Shown here: positions 43,969 through 54,181 of the stretch, one piece after another
How the letters are laid out: the number at the start of each line of letters is the position of its first letter
Numbering within the stretch: the stretch's first letter is position 1
NCBI GenBank assembly: GCA_001873065.1
Contig: MNYM01000043.1
Span: forward strand, 1-58,265
Source: Flavobacteriaceae bacterium CG2_30_31_66
Lineage (GTDB): Bacteria > Bacteroidota > Bacteroidia > Flavobacteriales > Flavobacteriaceae
DNA: 58,265 bases
Reading direction: 5' to 3'
Notes under the pieces: model-generated
Database searches by the model: none
The model's input: only the letters and a program-made list of their open reading frames with translations
Told to the model about the DNA's origin: nothing
Made by a program: the position numbers and the translations under genes

Positions 43969-46371
43969 TTAATTGGTCTTAATTTTATTGACTACATTGA
44001 CTGTAACAATTCCTCCAGTTTCTTTTGCTATCTTTTCAACTTCTTCTACAGTTCCTGAAATAGTTTGCGTTTCTGTAAATGTTTTTCCATTAACAGATTT
44101 AGTTGTGATGATAATTGCAGAAGCTAATTGATCATTTTGGCTATTTACGGTTACTTGAATTTCTTTTTTTACTTCTTCTTTGATAGTTGAAACTGCTTCT
44201 GTATGTCCACCTAAAATTGGCGCAATTACTAGTCCAATCAAGCAAGTTAATTTGATTAAAATATTCATTGAAGGGCCAGAAGTATCTTTGAAAGGATCAC
44301 CAACAGTATCACCAGTTACAGCAGCTTTATGAGCATCAGAACCTTTATATGTCATTTCGCCATTGATCATCACTCCAGCTTCAAAAGATTTTTTAGCATT
44401 GTCCCAAGCACCACCAGCATTGTTTTGAAAAACTGCCCAAAGTACACCGGAAACTGTAACACCAGCCATATAACCACCCAACATTTCTGCAATTAATTGG
44501 TTATTGTCACCATAAACTAATTTGCCCAAAAGTACAATTGCAATTGGAAAACCAATCGTTAAAATACCTGGCAACATCATTTCACGTAAGGCAGCTTTTG
44601 TAGAAATCTCCACACATTTACCATATTCAGGTTTGCCAGTTCCTTCCATAATTCCTGGAATTTCTTTGAATTGACGACGAACTTCATACACCATATCCAT
44701 AGCAGCTTTTCCAACAGAATTCATTGCCAAAGCAGAGAAAACTACAGGAATCATACCTCCAACAAACAACATTGCTAAAACGGGTGCTTTGAAAATATTG
44801 ATTCCATCAATTCCTGTAAAAGTTACATAAGCAGCAAATAACGCTAATGAAGTTAAAGCTGCAGATGCAATTGCAAAACCTTTTCCAGTTGCAGCAGTGG
44901 TGTTTCCAACAGAATCTAAAATATCAGTTCTTGTACGAACTTCTTTTGGCAATTCACTCATTTCAGCGATTCCACCAGCATTGTCAGAAATTGGTCCGAA
45001 AGCGTCAATAGCCAATTGCATTGCAGTGGTTGCCATCATTGCAGAGGCAGCTAAAGCTACTCCATAAAAACCTGCAAAAGCATAAGAAGACCAAATTGCT
45101 GCAGCAAATAACAACACAGTTGGGAAAGTAGAAATCATTCCTGTTGCCAAACCAGCAATTACGTTTGTTCCTGCTCCGGTTGAAGATTTTTGTACAATTG
45201 CCAACACTGGTTTTGTACCCAATCCTGTATAATATTCAGTTACGGAAGAAATTACGCCACCAACAAACAATCCAACAATTGTTGCATAAAAAACACGCAT
45301 TGAAGAAATTTCTTTTGAACCCTCACCATAAAATTCCATGGTCATTACTTCGGGCAACATAAAATCTACTAGGAAATAACATGAAACCAATGTTAAAATA
45401 ATTGACACCCAGTTTCCGATGTTTAATGCACCCTGAACTTGTTTTTCTTTTGCATCATCACTAGAAATGTTTACCAACATTGTACCAATAATTGAGAATA
45501 AAATCCCAAAACCAGCAATTGCCATTGGTAATAAAATTGGACCAATTCCGCCAAAAGCATCATTGATACTTCCTCCCATATCTTTAATTACGTAATTTCC
45601 TAAAACCATTGCAGCCAAAACTGTAGCAACATACGATCCAAATAAATCAGCACCCATACCAGCAACATCGCCCACATTATCGCCCACATTATCTGCAATT
45701 GTTGCAGGATTTCTTGGATCATCCTCTGGAATACCAGCTTCTACTTTTCCAACTAAATCGGCACCAACATCAGCTGCTTTTGTATAAATTCCACCTCCAA
45801 CTCTTGCAAACAATGCAATAGATTCTGCACCTAAAGAAAAACCAGCTAAAGTTTCTAAAACGATGGTCATTTGTTCAGTTGATGTCCAAACTCCACCCAT
45901 AAAATGATGATAGAAGAAAATAAAGAAAGCTGTTAAACCCAAAACTGCCAAACCAGCAACTCCAAGCCCCATTACAGTTCCACCACCAAAAGAAACTTTC
46001 AATGCTTGTGGCAAACTTGTACGAGCTGCTTGTGTTGTTCTAACGTTTGTTTTGGTAGCAATTTTCATCCCCATATTTCCGGCCAACGCTGAGAAAATAG
46101 CTCCAAAAATAAAGGCAAATACTATTAAGATGCTTGTGGTTTCTACAAATTGAGAAACAACTGCCAAAACAATACTTGCTCCAATTACAAAAAATGTTAA
46201 CAATTTATATTCTGCTTTTAAGAAAGCCAAGGCTCCTTCATAGATATAATCTGAAATTTCTTTCATTTTACCATCTCCAGCATCTTGTTTTAACACCCAA
46301 GCTCTTTTGACATACATAAAAAGTAATCCAATAATTGCCATGACTATTGGCACATAAATCATTAATTCCAT
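43969..46371 (-). CDS. hppA: Membrane-bound ion-translocating pyrophosphatase, K+-dependent type
   Basis: 800 residues with about 16 membrane helices; couples pyrophosphate hydrolysis to export of Na+ and/or H+. Catalytic motif [30 protein letters not shown] and [13 protein letters not shown] [23 protein letters not shown] are complete. [13 protein letters not shown] has Ala where K+-independent enzymes have Lys, so the K+-dependent class is indicated; many of these pump Na+. A charged, soluble 60-70 residue tail (from about 735) follows the last helix and is not part of the core. A soluble pyrophosphatase gene lies directly upstream on the same strand, separated by a terminator. Confidence 0.95.
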   Translation of the reverse strand: MELMIYVPIVMAIIGLLFMYVKRAWVLKQDAGDGKMKEISDYIYEGALAFLKAEYKLLTFFVIGASIVLAVVSQFVETTSILIVFAFIFGAIFSALAGNMGMKIATKTNVRTTQAARTSLPQALKVSFGGGTVMGLGVAGLAVLGLTAFFIFFYHHFMGGVWTSTEQMTIVLETLAGFSLGAESIALFARVGGGIYTKAADVGADLVGKVEAGIPEDDPRNPATIADNVGDNVGDVAGMGADLFGSYVATVLAAMVLGNYVIKDMGGSINDAFGGIGPILLPMAIAGFGILFSIIGTMLVNISSDDAKEKQVQGALNIGNWVSIILTLVSCYFLVDFMLPEVMTMEFYGEGSKEISSMRVFYATIVGLFVGGVISSVTEYYTGLGTKPVLAIVQKSSTGAGTNVIAGLATGMISTFPTVLLFAAAIWSSYAFAGFYGVALAASAMMATTAMQLAIDAFGPISDNAGGIAEMSELPKEVRTRTDILDSVGNTTAATGKGFAIASAALTSLALFAAYVTFTGIDGINIFKAPVLAMLFVGGMIPVVFSALAMNSVGKAAMDMVYEVRRQFKEIPGIMEGTGKPEYGKCVEISTKAALREMMLPGILTIGFPIAIVLLGKLVYGDNNQLIAEMLGGYMAGVTVSGVLWAVFQNNAGGAWDNAKKSFEAGVMINGEMTYKGSDAHKAAVTGDTVGDPFKDTSGPSMNILIKLTCLIGLVIAPILGGHTEAVSTIKEEVKKEIQVTVNSQNDQLASAIIITTKSVNGKTFTETQTISGTVEEVEKIAKETGGIVTVNVVNKIKTN

Positions 46372-46433
46372 AAAATAAAGTTAATTCAATTAGTAAAAGA
46401 TGTGGGTAAAAGTAATAAAATCATAACGAAATA

Positions 46434-46469
46434 AAAAACCTCAAAAAGTTTTAATTTTTTGAGGTTTTT
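46434..46469 (-). terminator. Terminator of the soluble pyrophosphatase gene
   Basis: A perfect 14-base stem (46434-46447 with 46456-46469), 8-base loop and T run on the minus strand. It sits between ppa and hppA, so the two are probably separate transcripts. Confidence 0.85.
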
Positions 46470-46490
46470 ATTTTTTCGGTTTAAATTTTA

Positions 46491-47006
46491 TCAAATTGAA
46501 AAATAATTAGTCTCTTTGTAGTCACTATTATTATATCTCTCAATACAATCTTTATAAATCCGTTCTGCTTCTGATGCGTCTCCCCAACCACCAACTGCCA
46601 CTTTTTTCTTCTCTAAATCTTTATAAACTTGAAAAAAATGTTCAATTTCTTTTAATCTGTGGGGATTTAAATCAAAAATATCTTTTTTATTATTCCAAAT
46701 TGGGTCAGAAACTGGAACACAAATTATTTTTTCGTCAGGCCCTTTTTCATCTGTCATGTGAAAAACACCAATTGGTTTTACTTCCATTACACACATTGGA
46801 AAGCTTGGTTCATGACCTAATACCAAAATATCTAATGGATCTCCATCTAAAGCCAATGTTTCTGGCACGAAACCATAATCTGCAGGATACATCATTGATG
46901 AAAATAACATTCTATCAAAACGGATTTTATTCAATTTAAAATCGTACTCGTATTTGTTTCTACTTCCTTTAGGAATTTCAATTAATACATCAAAAGTAAT
47001 ATTCAT
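46491..47006 (-). CDS. ppa: Soluble inorganic pyrophosphatase (family I)
   Basis: 171 residues; hydrolyses pyrophosphate to phosphate in the cytoplasm. Motifs: IEIPKGSRNKYEYD, YPADYGFVPETLALDGDPLDILVL (metal-binding Asp residues of DGDPLD), and KGPDEKIICVP. ATG at 47006 matches the family; an upstream ATG at 47039 adds 11 basic residues and is less likely. Its pairing with the membrane enzyme next door means pyrophosphate can either be wasted or used for ion pumping. Confidence 0.95.
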   Translation of the reverse strand: MNITFDVLIEIPKGSRNKYEYDFKLNKIRFDRMLFSSMMYPADYGFVPETLALDGDPLDILVLGHEPSFPMCVMEVKPIGVFHMTDEKGPDEKIICVPVSDPIWNNKKDIFDLNPHRLKEIEHFFQVYKDLEKKKVAVGGWGDASEAERIYKDCIERYNNSDYKETNYFSI

Positions 47007-47111
47007 TTTTTTCTTTTTTAGTTGTTTTACTATCCCCAAAAGTACTTAAATATCTTTAAATTTTGTTGAATAGTTTTAAGAATTACGCAAATTTTTTCGG
47101 TGAGTTGCATA

Positions 47112-47140
47112 AAAAAGCCTTTCTAAAAGAAAGGCTTTTT
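47112..47140 (-). terminator. Terminator of pdhB
   Basis: A 13-base stem (47112-47124 with 47128-47140), AAA loop and T-rich tail on the minus strand. Confidence 0.85.
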
Positions 47141-47157
47141 TATAAAATCGTTTTAAT

Positions 47158-48135
47158 TTATAAATACAAAACTTCTTTTACAGCTTTTATAACATCATCT
47201 GAATTTGGAATCCAATTTTCGAATAAAGCTGATGAATAAGGTGCAGGAGTATCAGCAGTGGTAATTCTTTTGATTGGGGCATCTAAAAAATCAAAGGCTT
47301 CACTTTGAATTCTGTAAGTAATTTCAGTGGCTACACTCCCAAAAGGCCAAGCTTCTTCTAAAACTACGAGTCTATTAGTCTTTTTTACAGATTTTATAAT
47401 TGCAGCGTGATCCATTGGACGCACTGTTCTTAAATCAATAATCTCAACAGATATATTTTTTTTTGCCAATTCATCAGCTGCTTTGTAGGCTTCTTTAATA
47501 ATTTTTCCAAAAGAAACCAAAGTAACATCTGTTCCTTCTCTTTTGATATCAGCAACGCCAATTGGAATCAAATATTCTCCTTCGGGAATTTCCATTTTAT
47601 CACCATACATTTGTTCAGATTCCATAAAAATAACAGGATCATCATCGCGAATTGCAGCTTTCAACAAGCCTTTTGCATCATAAGGATTTGAAGGAACAAT
47701 CACTTTTAGTCCAGGTGTATTTGCAAACCAACTTTCAAATGCTTGAGAATGTGTTGCCCCTAATTGTCCGGCAGAAGCTGTTGGACCTCTAAAAACGATA
47801 GGGCAATTGAATTGACCTCCAGACATTTGTCTTATTTTTGCAGCATTGTTGATGATTTGATCAATTCCAACCAATGAAAAGTTAAATGTCATGTATTCAA
47901 CAATTGGTCTATTGCCATTCATTGCTGAACCAATAGCAATTCCGGCAAAACCGAGCTCTGCAATAGGGGTATCAATCACTCTTTTTGGACCAAACTCGTC
48001 CAACATTCCTTTACTAGCTTTATAAGCACCATTATATTCTGCAACTTCTTCACCCATTAAATAAATGCTATCATCTCTGCGCATTTCTTCACTCATGGCC
48101 TCACAAATTGCTTCTCTGAATTGAACTGTTTTCAT
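47158..48135 (-). CDS. pdhB: Pyruvate dehydrogenase E1 component, beta subunit
   Basis: 325 residues; with the alpha subunit and thiamine diphosphate it decarboxylates pyruvate. Motifs: FREAICEAMSEEMRRDDSIYLMGEEVAEYNGAYK, PIAELGFAGIAIGSAMNG, YMTFNFSLVGIDQIINNAAK, GPTASAGQLGATHSQ and EIIDLRTVRPMD. It could also serve a related 2-oxoacid complex, but the GPTASAGQLGATHSQ context is that of pyruvate dehydrogenase. Neither the alpha subunit nor E2 gene is within the window; it is divergent from etfB. Confidence 0.93.
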   Translation of the reverse strand: MKTVQFREAICEAMSEEMRRDDSIYLMGEEVAEYNGAYKASKGMLDEFGPKRVIDTPIAELGFAGIAIGSAMNGNRPIVEYMTFNFSLVGIDQIINNAAKIRQMSGGQFNCPIVFRGPTASAGQLGATHSQAFESWFANTPGLKVIVPSNPYDAKGLLKAAIRDDDPVIFMESEQMYGDKMEIPEGEYLIPIGVADIKREGTDVTLVSFGKIIKEAYKAADELAKKNISVEIIDLRTVRPMDHAAIIKSVKKTNRLVVLEEAWPFGSVATEITYRIQSEAFDFLDAPIKRITTADTPAPYSSALFENWIPNSDDVIKAVKEVLYL

Positions 48136-48356
48136 TTAAAATTAAATCTAGTGGTTATTTTGTATCTTGCAAAAATAAGGAATTAATTATCATTTCTTTG
48201 GATTGATTTTTAGAAACTATTGTATTGTTTATATCTTAAAATAACGCAATCGTTTTCGGGAAATGTTAAAATCTTGAAAATTTATTATGCGTGCATAGTA
48301 TTTTTTAAAAAAAAGCTGTAATTTCGTTGCGTTCAAAATAATAAAACAGAGAGATT

Positions 48357-49103
48357 ATGAAAATATTGGTTTGTATAAGTCACGTTCCGGACACCACTTC
48401 AAAAATAAATTTTACAGATAATGATACAAAATTTGATACCAATGGTGTGCAATATGTCATCAATCCTTACGATGAATTTTGTTTGACGAGAGCTATGTGG
48501 TTTAAAGAAAAACAAGGAGCAACCATTACTGTTTTAAACGTTGGAAATGCAACTACTGAGCCTACTTTGCGAAAAGCTTTGGCAATTGGTGCTGATGATG
48601 CAATTCGTGTAAATGCTGAACCAAATGATGGATTGTCAGTAGCAAAAGAAATTGCAGCGGTTGTTAAAAACGGAAACTATGATTTGGTGTTAGCAGGCAG
48701 AGAATCAATTGATTATAATGGGGGAATGGTTCCGGGAATGATAGCTTTTTTGGTTGATTATCATTTTGTAAATGGTTGTGTAGGCATTGAAGTTGATGGA
48801 AATTCAGTAATGTTAGTAAGAGAAATTGATGGCGGAAATGAAACGTTGAGTTCAACTTTACCAATGGTTGTTGCAGGTCAAAAAGGAATTGTTGAAGAAA
48901 AAGATTTGAGAATTCCTAACATGCGTGGCATTATGATGGCACGTCAAAAACCTTTACAAGTGGTTGAACCTGTCGCCTCTAAAAATGCTACTGAAGTGCA
49001 ATCGTATCAAAAACCAGCCCCAAAAGGTGCTGTAAAATTGGTGAATTCGGATAATATTGATGAATTAATCAATTTATTACACAACGAAGCCAAGGTAATT
49101 TAA
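48357..49103 (+). CDS. etfB: Electron transfer flavoprotein, beta subunit
   Basis: 248 residues. ICISHVPDTTSKINF, INPYDEFCLTRAM and the adenine-nucleotide loop LAGRESIDYNGGMVPGMIAFLVDYHFV identify the ETF beta/FixA family. It binds AMP and half of the FAD contact with EtfA, and passes electrons from acyl-CoA and other dehydrogenases to the quinone pool. Followed by etfA after 49 bases. Confidence 0.95.
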   Translation: MKILVCISHVPDTTSKINFTDNDTKFDTNGVQYVINPYDEFCLTRAMWFKEKQGATITVLNVGNATTEPTLRKALAIGADDAIRVNAEPNDGLSVAKEIAAVVKNGNYDLVLAGRESIDYNGGMVPGMIAFLVDYHFVNGCVGIEVDGNSVMLVREIDGGNETLSSTLPMVVAGQKGIVEEKDLRIPNMRGIMMARQKPLQVVEPVASKNATEVQSYQKPAPKGAVKLVNSDNIDELINLLHNEAKVI

Positions 49104-49152
49104 ATTATAAATAAGAATCTGAATTAGATTCAGAATAAAAAAATATAAAAAT

Positions 49153-50118
49153 ATGTCAGTTTTAGTTTTTGCAGATGCCGCAAATGGCAAATTTAAAAAA
49201 AGCGCTTTTGAAGTCGTTTCTTACGGAAAAAAAGTAGCAGAACAATTAAATACAAATCTAGTTGCAGTTACTATTAATGTTTCTGCAAACGAAGAATTAT
49301 TTACGTATGGAGCAGAAAAAGTGATTTCAGTTTCTGAAAGTAAGTTAACTACTTTCATCGCAAAGGCCTATTCATCAATCATAAAACAAGTTTCAGAAGT
49401 CGAAAATGCAACAGTTATTGTGTTAGATTCTAGTATTGATACTTTATATCTTGCGCCTTTAGTAGCAGTTTCTTTAGATGCAGGTTATGTGTCAAATGCG
49501 GTTGCTTTGCCAACATCAATCAATCCATTTACCGTGAAGAGAAAAGTGTTTTCTAGCAAAGGATTTGCGGACACTATCATTTCAACAGAGAAAAAAATTG
49601 TTGGAGTTGCAAAAAATTCTTTCGGAATTCATGAAAATCCAGTTTCTGGAACAGTAGAAGAAATGAGTATTTCTTTGTCAGATTCAGATTTTGGGGTAAA
49701 ATCAGAAAAAATTGAAAAAGCTTCTGGAAAAGTAACCATTGCTGATGCAGATGTTGTTGTTTCTGCTGGAAGAGGTTTAAAAGGTCCTGAGAATTGGGGA
49801 ATGATTGAAGAATTAGCCACCGTTTTAGGAGCAGCAACGGCTTGTTCAAAACCAGTTTCTGATTTGGGATGGCGTCCTCATGGAGAACATGTTGGACAAA
49901 CAGGAAAACCAGTTGCCTCTAATTTATATATTGCCATCGGAATTTCTGGTGCCATTCAACATTTGGCCGGCGTTAACGCATCAAAAGTAAAAGTTGTTAT
50001 CAATTCTGATCCTGAGGCGCCTTTTTTTAAAGCGGCTGATTACGGAATTGTAGGGGATGCTTTTCAAATAGTCCCAGAATTGATTACCAAATTAAAAGCA
50101 TTCAAACTAGCGCAGTAA
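49153..50118 (+). CDS. etfA: Electron transfer flavoprotein, alpha subunit
   Basis: 321 residues. The C-terminal FAD domain is complete: SAGRGLKGPENWGMIEELA, DLGWRPHGEHVGQTGKPVASNLYIAIGISGAIQHLAG, then INSDPEAPFFKAADYGIVGD. These are the hallmarks of EtfA/FixB. Forms a heterodimer with the product of the preceding gene. A terminator follows. Confidence 0.96.
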   Translation: MSVLVFADAANGKFKKSAFEVVSYGKKVAEQLNTNLVAVTINVSANEELFTYGAEKVISVSESKLTTFIAKAYSSIIKQVSEVENATVIVLDSSIDTLYLAPLVAVSLDAGYVSNAVALPTSINPFTVKRKVFSSKGFADTIISTEKKIVGVAKNSFGIHENPVSGTVEEMSISLSDSDFGVKSEKIEKASGKVTIADADVVVSAGRGLKGPENWGMIEELATVLGAATACSKPVSDLGWRPHGEHVGQTGKPVASNLYIAIGISGAIQHLAGVNASKVKVVINSDPEAPFFKAADYGIVGDAFQIVPELITKLKAFKLAQ

Positions 50119-50142
50119 TTTCTTTTTGAGTGTTTTATCAAT

Positions 50143-50176
50143 AAAAACCCAATCGTTAAAAAACTTTTGGGTTTTT
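50143..50176 (+). terminator. Terminator of etfBA
   Basis: A 10-base stem (50143-50152 with 50167-50176) with a 14-base loop; the right arm ends in five T followed by CTG. Confidence 0.7.
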
Positions 50177-50300
50177 CTGTATATAAAAACAACTAAAATT
50201 AATTTATAGACTACATATTTTTAGTAAATTGTGCCACAATTCTACAAAACAATTTTCTAGTTTTAAATAATATGTTTTTTAGTTTTTTGTTGAGATATTT

Positions 50301-50912
50301 ATGAGTTTAATACAACTAACCATCAAAGGAATTTCATACAGTCAAACTCAAACTGGAGCTTATGCTTTGGTTTTGAGCGAAATAGAAGGCACTCGAACTT
50401 TGCCAATCATTATTGGTGCTTTTGAAGCGCAATCAATAGCAATTGCTTTAGAAACTGAAATTCGACCTCCAAGACCTTTAACACACGATTTGTTTAAGAC
50501 ATTTTCGGATACTTTTGGCATCAAAATCAAAGAAGTAATTATCCACAAATTGGTGGATGGTGTTTTCTTTTCGAGTTTGGTTTGTGAAAAAAATGGCAAA
50601 GAAGAATTGATTGATGCAAGAACTTCTGATGCAATTGCAATTGCTGTTCGTTTCAATGCACCCATTTATACCTATGAAAATATTTTGGACAAAGCAGGAA
50701 TTTATTTGAAAGCTGAAGAAGAAATGGCGCTTGAAGGTAAAAGTGAATTGAAAAAAATTCCAGCTGATTTAGAGGAATCAAAAAGTAAAGAGAAAACGAG
50801 TTTTTCAAAGTTAAGTTTGACTCAATTACAAGAACAATTGCATCAAGCTGTTGTGAATGAAAATTATGAATTGGCAGCAAAAATAAGAGATGAAATAAGC
50901 AAACGCTCTTAA
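50301..50912 (+). CDS. Bifunctional nuclease family protein (DUF151) with UVR motif
   Basis: 203 residues. The DUF151 domain spans about 1-130: YALVLSEIEGTRTLPIIIGAFEAQSIAIALE and DARTSDAIAIAVRFNAPIYTYE are the family core. A C-terminal UVR-type helical hairpin (LTQLQEQLHQAVVNENYELAAKIRDEI) is like the UvrB-UvrC contact. Plant and bacterial relatives have DNase and RNase activity. The nucleoside transporter gene starts 10 bases later. Confidence 0.9.
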   Translation: MSLIQLTIKGISYSQTQTGAYALVLSEIEGTRTLPIIIGAFEAQSIAIALETEIRPPRPLTHDLFKTFSDTFGIKIKEVIIHKLVDGVFFSSLVCEKNGKEELIDARTSDAIAIAVRFNAPIYTYENILDKAGIYLKAEEEMALEGKSELKKIPADLEESKSKEKTSFSKLSLTQLQEQLHQAVVNENYELAAKIRDEISKRS

Positions 50913-50922
50913 AATTTATTTT

Positions 50923-52635
50923 ATGAAAAAACTTATTTTACTCATTTCATTCATTATTTCATCAATTTCTTTTGGACAACAATTAGAACAAAATTGGCAA
51001 TTTTCCGCAGTTAAAAACCAAGAAGGAACTCAAATTTTAAAAATTGATTCTACAGATGTTTTTCATTTAAAAGATGGCAAATTCACTGTTCAATTAAAGG
51101 AAAACAATCTTTTATCCGCTTCAGGAAATTACATTCGTCAACAAAATTTGTTGATTTTCAATTTCAAAATCCCAAAAGATACTGTCAGATATTTCAATAT
51201 TATTTCTTTGGATGAAGCTAATATGGTGTTATCTGAAAATGACATTATATATTCTTTAAATTCAAAAAATACTTTACAAGATAAAGATGTTATTGCAGAA
51301 AAAATTCATGTAAATGAGATAAAATTAAGTCAAGGATTTTCTGTCAATAGTCTTTGGAGAGGTGTTTTGGGAATGTTTGTGTTGATTGTCATTACTTTTT
51401 TATTCAGTAATAACAAAAAAGCGATTGATTGGAAAAAAGTTGGAATTGGAATTTCATTACAATTAGTAATTGCAATTGGAGTATTGAAAGTGCCATTTAT
51501 TCAACATATTTTTGAATTTGTTGGCGGAATTTTCATCTCAATTCTTGGATATACCAGAGCTGGAAGTGAATTTTTATTTGCAGGAATGGTTGGAGATATG
51601 AGCACTTTTGGATATATTTTTGCTTTTCAAGTGTTGCCAACAATTATTTTCTTTTCAGCATTAACGTCTTTACTTTTTTACTTAGGAATTATTCAATGGG
51701 TTGTAAAAATTTTAGCGATTGCATTGTCTAAATTTTTGGGGATTTCAGGAATGGAAAGTTTGTCTGTTGCAGGAAATATTTTTCTTGGGCAAACTGAAGC
51801 ACCATTATTGATCAAAGCATATTTAGAAAAAATGAACAGATCCGAAATGTTGTTGGTGATGATTGGTGGAATGGCAACAGTTGCTGGTGCAGTTTTGGCT
51901 GCTTATATCGGATTTTTAGGAGCTGGAGACAAAGCACTAGAATTGGTTTTTGCAAAACATTTATTAGCAGCTTCAGTAATGGCTGCTCCTGGAGCAATTG
52001 TAATTTCAAAAATTTTATATCCTCAAACCGAAAAAGTAAATACTGATGTGACTGTTTCTCAAGAAAAAATAGGTTCAAATATTTTGGATGCCATTGCAAA
52101 TGGAACTACTGAAGGTTTACGTTTGGCAGTAAATGTGGGAGCCATGTTATTGGTTTTTGTGGCTGTAATTGCGATGTTAAATGGAATTTTGGGTTGGGTT
52201 GGAGATATCACAAATTTAAATTCTTGGATGGCAAAAAATACTGCTTATAGTTCTTTTTCTATTGAAGCTATTTTGGGATATTTATTTGCACCTTTGATGT
52301 GGTTGATTGGAGTTGCCAAAGAAGACATGGCTTTAATGGGACAATTATTAGGAATCAAATTGGCAGCAAGTGAATTTATTGCCTATATTCAGCTGGCAGA
52401 ATTGAAAAATTTAGCAAGTGCTGTTCATTTAAATTTTAACAAATCAGTAATTATGGCAACTTATATGTTGTGTGGTTTTGCGAATTTTGCCTCTATTGGA
52501 ATTCAAATTGGTGGAATTGGCTCATTAGCTCCAGGTCAGCGTAAAACTTTATCAGAATTTGGAATGAAAGCGTTGCTTGGAGGAACCATTGCTTCATTAA
52601 TGTCTGCTGCTATTGCAGGAATGATTATTGGTTAA
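50923..52635 (+). CDS. Concentrative nucleoside transporter (CNT/NupC) with N-terminal secreted domain
   Basis: 570 residues. From about 145 onward it is a standard CNT transporter: GLGMF-type gate region [68 protein letters not shown] and the final [21 protein letters not shown] motif. These proteins import nucleosides with Na+ or H+. Before it is a signal peptide (ISFGQQ) and about 115 residues of beta-rich lipocalin-like sequence ([31 protein letters not shown]). That extra domain is unusual and would face the periplasm. Lies just after the bifunctional nuclease gene. Confidence 0.93.
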   Translation: MKKLILLISFIISSISFGQQLEQNWQFSAVKNQEGTQILKIDSTDVFHLKDGKFTVQLKENNLLSASGNYIRQQNLLIFNFKIPKDTVRYFNIISLDEANMVLSENDIIYSLNSKNTLQDKDVIAEKIHVNEIKLSQGFSVNSLWRGVLGMFVLIVITFLFSNNKKAIDWKKVGIGISLQLVIAIGVLKVPFIQHIFEFVGGIFISILGYTRAGSEFLFAGMVGDMSTFGYIFAFQVLPTIIFFSALTSLLFYLGIIQWVVKILAIALSKFLGISGMESLSVAGNIFLGQTEAPLLIKAYLEKMNRSEMLLVMIGGMATVAGAVLAAYIGFLGAGDKALELVFAKHLLAASVMAAPGAIVISKILYPQTEKVNTDVTVSQEKIGSNILDAIANGTTEGLRLAVNVGAMLLVFVAVIAMLNGILGWVGDITNLNSWMAKNTAYSSFSIEAILGYLFAPLMWLIGVAKEDMALMGQLLGIKLAASEFIAYIQLAELKNLASAVHLNFNKSVIMATYMLCGFANFASIGIQIGGIGSLAPGQRKTLSEFGMKALLGGTIASLMSAAIAGMIIG

Positions 52636-52656
52636 TAACTTATTAGGAATTTATTT

Positions 52657-52689
52657 AAAGCATCAAGAATTTTTATTGATGCTTTATTT
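52657..52689 (+). terminator. Terminator of the nucleoside transporter gene
   Basis: A 10-base stem (52657-52666 with 52676-52685) with a 9-base loop, then ATTTTTA. It lies 21 bases after the transporter stop and 28 bases before thyA. Confidence 0.8.
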
Positions 52690-52717
52690 TTACATCAAAA
52701 TTGAAATTGAAATAAAT

Positions 52718-53542
52718 ATGAAACAATACCATGATTTAGTAAAACACGTTTTAAAAAAAGGAAATGAAAAAGCAGACCGAACAGGAACTGGAACAAAAAG
52801 TGTTTTTGGTTATCAAATGCGTTTTGATTTGAGTGAAGGTTTTCCAATGTTAACTACAAAAAAACTACATTTAAAATCAATTATTTATGAATTATTGTGG
52901 TTCATAAAAGGAGATACAAACATCAATTATTTGCAAGAAAATGGCGTGCGAATTTGGAATGAATGGGCAAATGAAAATGGTGATTTAGGCCCAGTTTACG
53001 GTCATCAATGGCGAAATTGGAATAGTGATGAAATTGATCAACTCAAAGAAGTGATTGAAACCTTACAAAAAAATCCAAACTCCAGAAGAATGTTGGTTTC
53101 TGCTTGGAATCCATCAGTGTTGCCAGATACTTTTAAGTCTTTTGCTGAAAATATTGCCAATGGAAAAGTAGCATTGCCTCCTTGTCACGCATTTTTTCAG
53201 TTTTATGTGGCTGATGGCAAATTATCCTGTCAATTGTACCAAAGAAGTGCTGATATATTTTTAGGAGTTCCTTTTAATATTGCTTCTTACGCATTATTTA
53301 CGATGATGATTGCACAAGTTTGTGGTTTGGAAGCTGGCGAATTTATTCACACTTTTGGAGATGCGCATATTTACAACAATCATATTGAGCAGCTTGAATT
53401 GCAATTATCAAGAGAAATAAGACCATTGCCAACTATGAATATAAATCCGAAAGTAAAAAATATTGAAGATTTTACTTTTGAAGATTTTGAATTGATCAAC
53501 TACAATCCTCATCCTCATATCAAAGGAATTGTTGCAGTTTAA
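52718..53542 (+). CDS. thyA: Thymidylate synthase
   Basis: 274 residues; methylates dUMP to dTMP with methylene-tetrahydrofolate. Motifs: [41 protein letters not shown], the catalytic Cys in [12 protein letters not shown], and [21 protein letters not shown] at 52718 is the family start; the frame upstream runs through the terminator. Dihydrofolate reductase, which regenerates the cofactor, is encoded 1.1 kb away at 54624. Confidence 0.97.
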   Translation: MKQYHDLVKHVLKKGNEKADRTGTGTKSVFGYQMRFDLSEGFPMLTTKKLHLKSIIYELLWFIKGDTNINYLQENGVRIWNEWANENGDLGPVYGHQWRNWNSDEIDQLKEVIETLQKNPNSRRMLVSAWNPSVLPDTFKSFAENIANGKVALPPCHAFFQFYVADGKLSCQLYQRSADIFLGVPFNIASYALFTMMIAQVCGLEAGEFIHTFGDAHIYNNHIEQLELQLSREIRPLPTMNINPKVKNIEDFTFEDFELINYNPHPHIKGIVAV

Positions 53543-53556
53543 AAACAAAAAAAGAG

Positions 53557-53591
53557 CTTTCAATCCCCGAAATTTCGGGAGAAAGTTTTTT
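53557..53591. terminator. Terminator between thyA and the CBM48 gene
   Basis: CTTTC and CCCGAAATTTCGGG with GAAAG form a long hairpin ending in TTTTTT at 53586-53591. It lies between two convergent genes and may serve both. Confidence 0.8.
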
Positions 53592-53599
53592 ATGATTAT

Positions 53600-53896
53600 T
53601 TACAAACTTAATACGCTGTTTTCTGCTCCGGCAAAATCGTTCCAAGCATAGCTGTCAGCTTCTTCATCATTTACGTAGTGTCCATCAACCAAGTATCTGA
53701 ATTCATAAGTAACTCCAGATTCTAAGTCCATTGTTTCTTTGAAGGTTCCGTTTTTTAATTTTTTAAGCGGTGTTGCTGTTTCACTCCAATCATTAAAACT
53801 TCCTACAACTGCAACATTTTCAGCGTTTTCAGCTTGAATAGAAAAAGTTACTTTACAAACTGGTTTACTCTTTAAAAATTGTTTTTTTATTGCCAT
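53600..53896 (-). CDS. Single-domain glycogen-binding (isoamylase N-terminal / CBM48-type) protein
   Basis: 98 residues made of one early-set domain: VTFSIQAENAENVAVVGSFNDWSETATPLKKLKNGTFKETMDLESGVTYEFRYLVDG. VGSFNDW and YEFRYLVDG are the glycogen-binding hallmarks of AMPK-beta and glycogen-branching enzymes. No catalytic domain is attached and no glycogen enzyme is nearby. It might tether another protein to glycogen or act as a sensor, which is inference. Confidence 0.9.
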   Translation of the reverse strand: MAIKKQFLKSKPVCKVTFSIQAENAENVAVVGSFNDWSETATPLKKLKNGTFKETMDLESGVTYEFRYLVDGHYVNDEEADSYAWNDFAGAENSVLSL

Positions 53897-54181
53897 AATT
53901 ATTTAGTTTAATTATTTGGTAAAAGTAGATAACGGCTTTATAACGTCAAACAATATTTAAAAATAAATGGAAAGAATTGCGAGTTCTTTAAAATGTTTAC
54001 TTCAAAATGCCATTATTCAAAAAAAAAACAAAGTTAATTTGTTGTTTTTTTAAAATATTAGCGATTTTTTTTTGCTTGATTTTCAGTACTTTTGCTCCTA
54101 AATCGGTTTCGTAATTTGTTTTTTTTGATGAAAATTTATAAAAATCGTCAAATTGTTGCACTTTTAAGTTATTTTTGAACT

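Noticed and set aside
49577..49849. Minus-strand frame rich in Leu and Gln inside etfA
   Set aside because: Antisense shadow of a strongly conserved gene with low-complexity translation.
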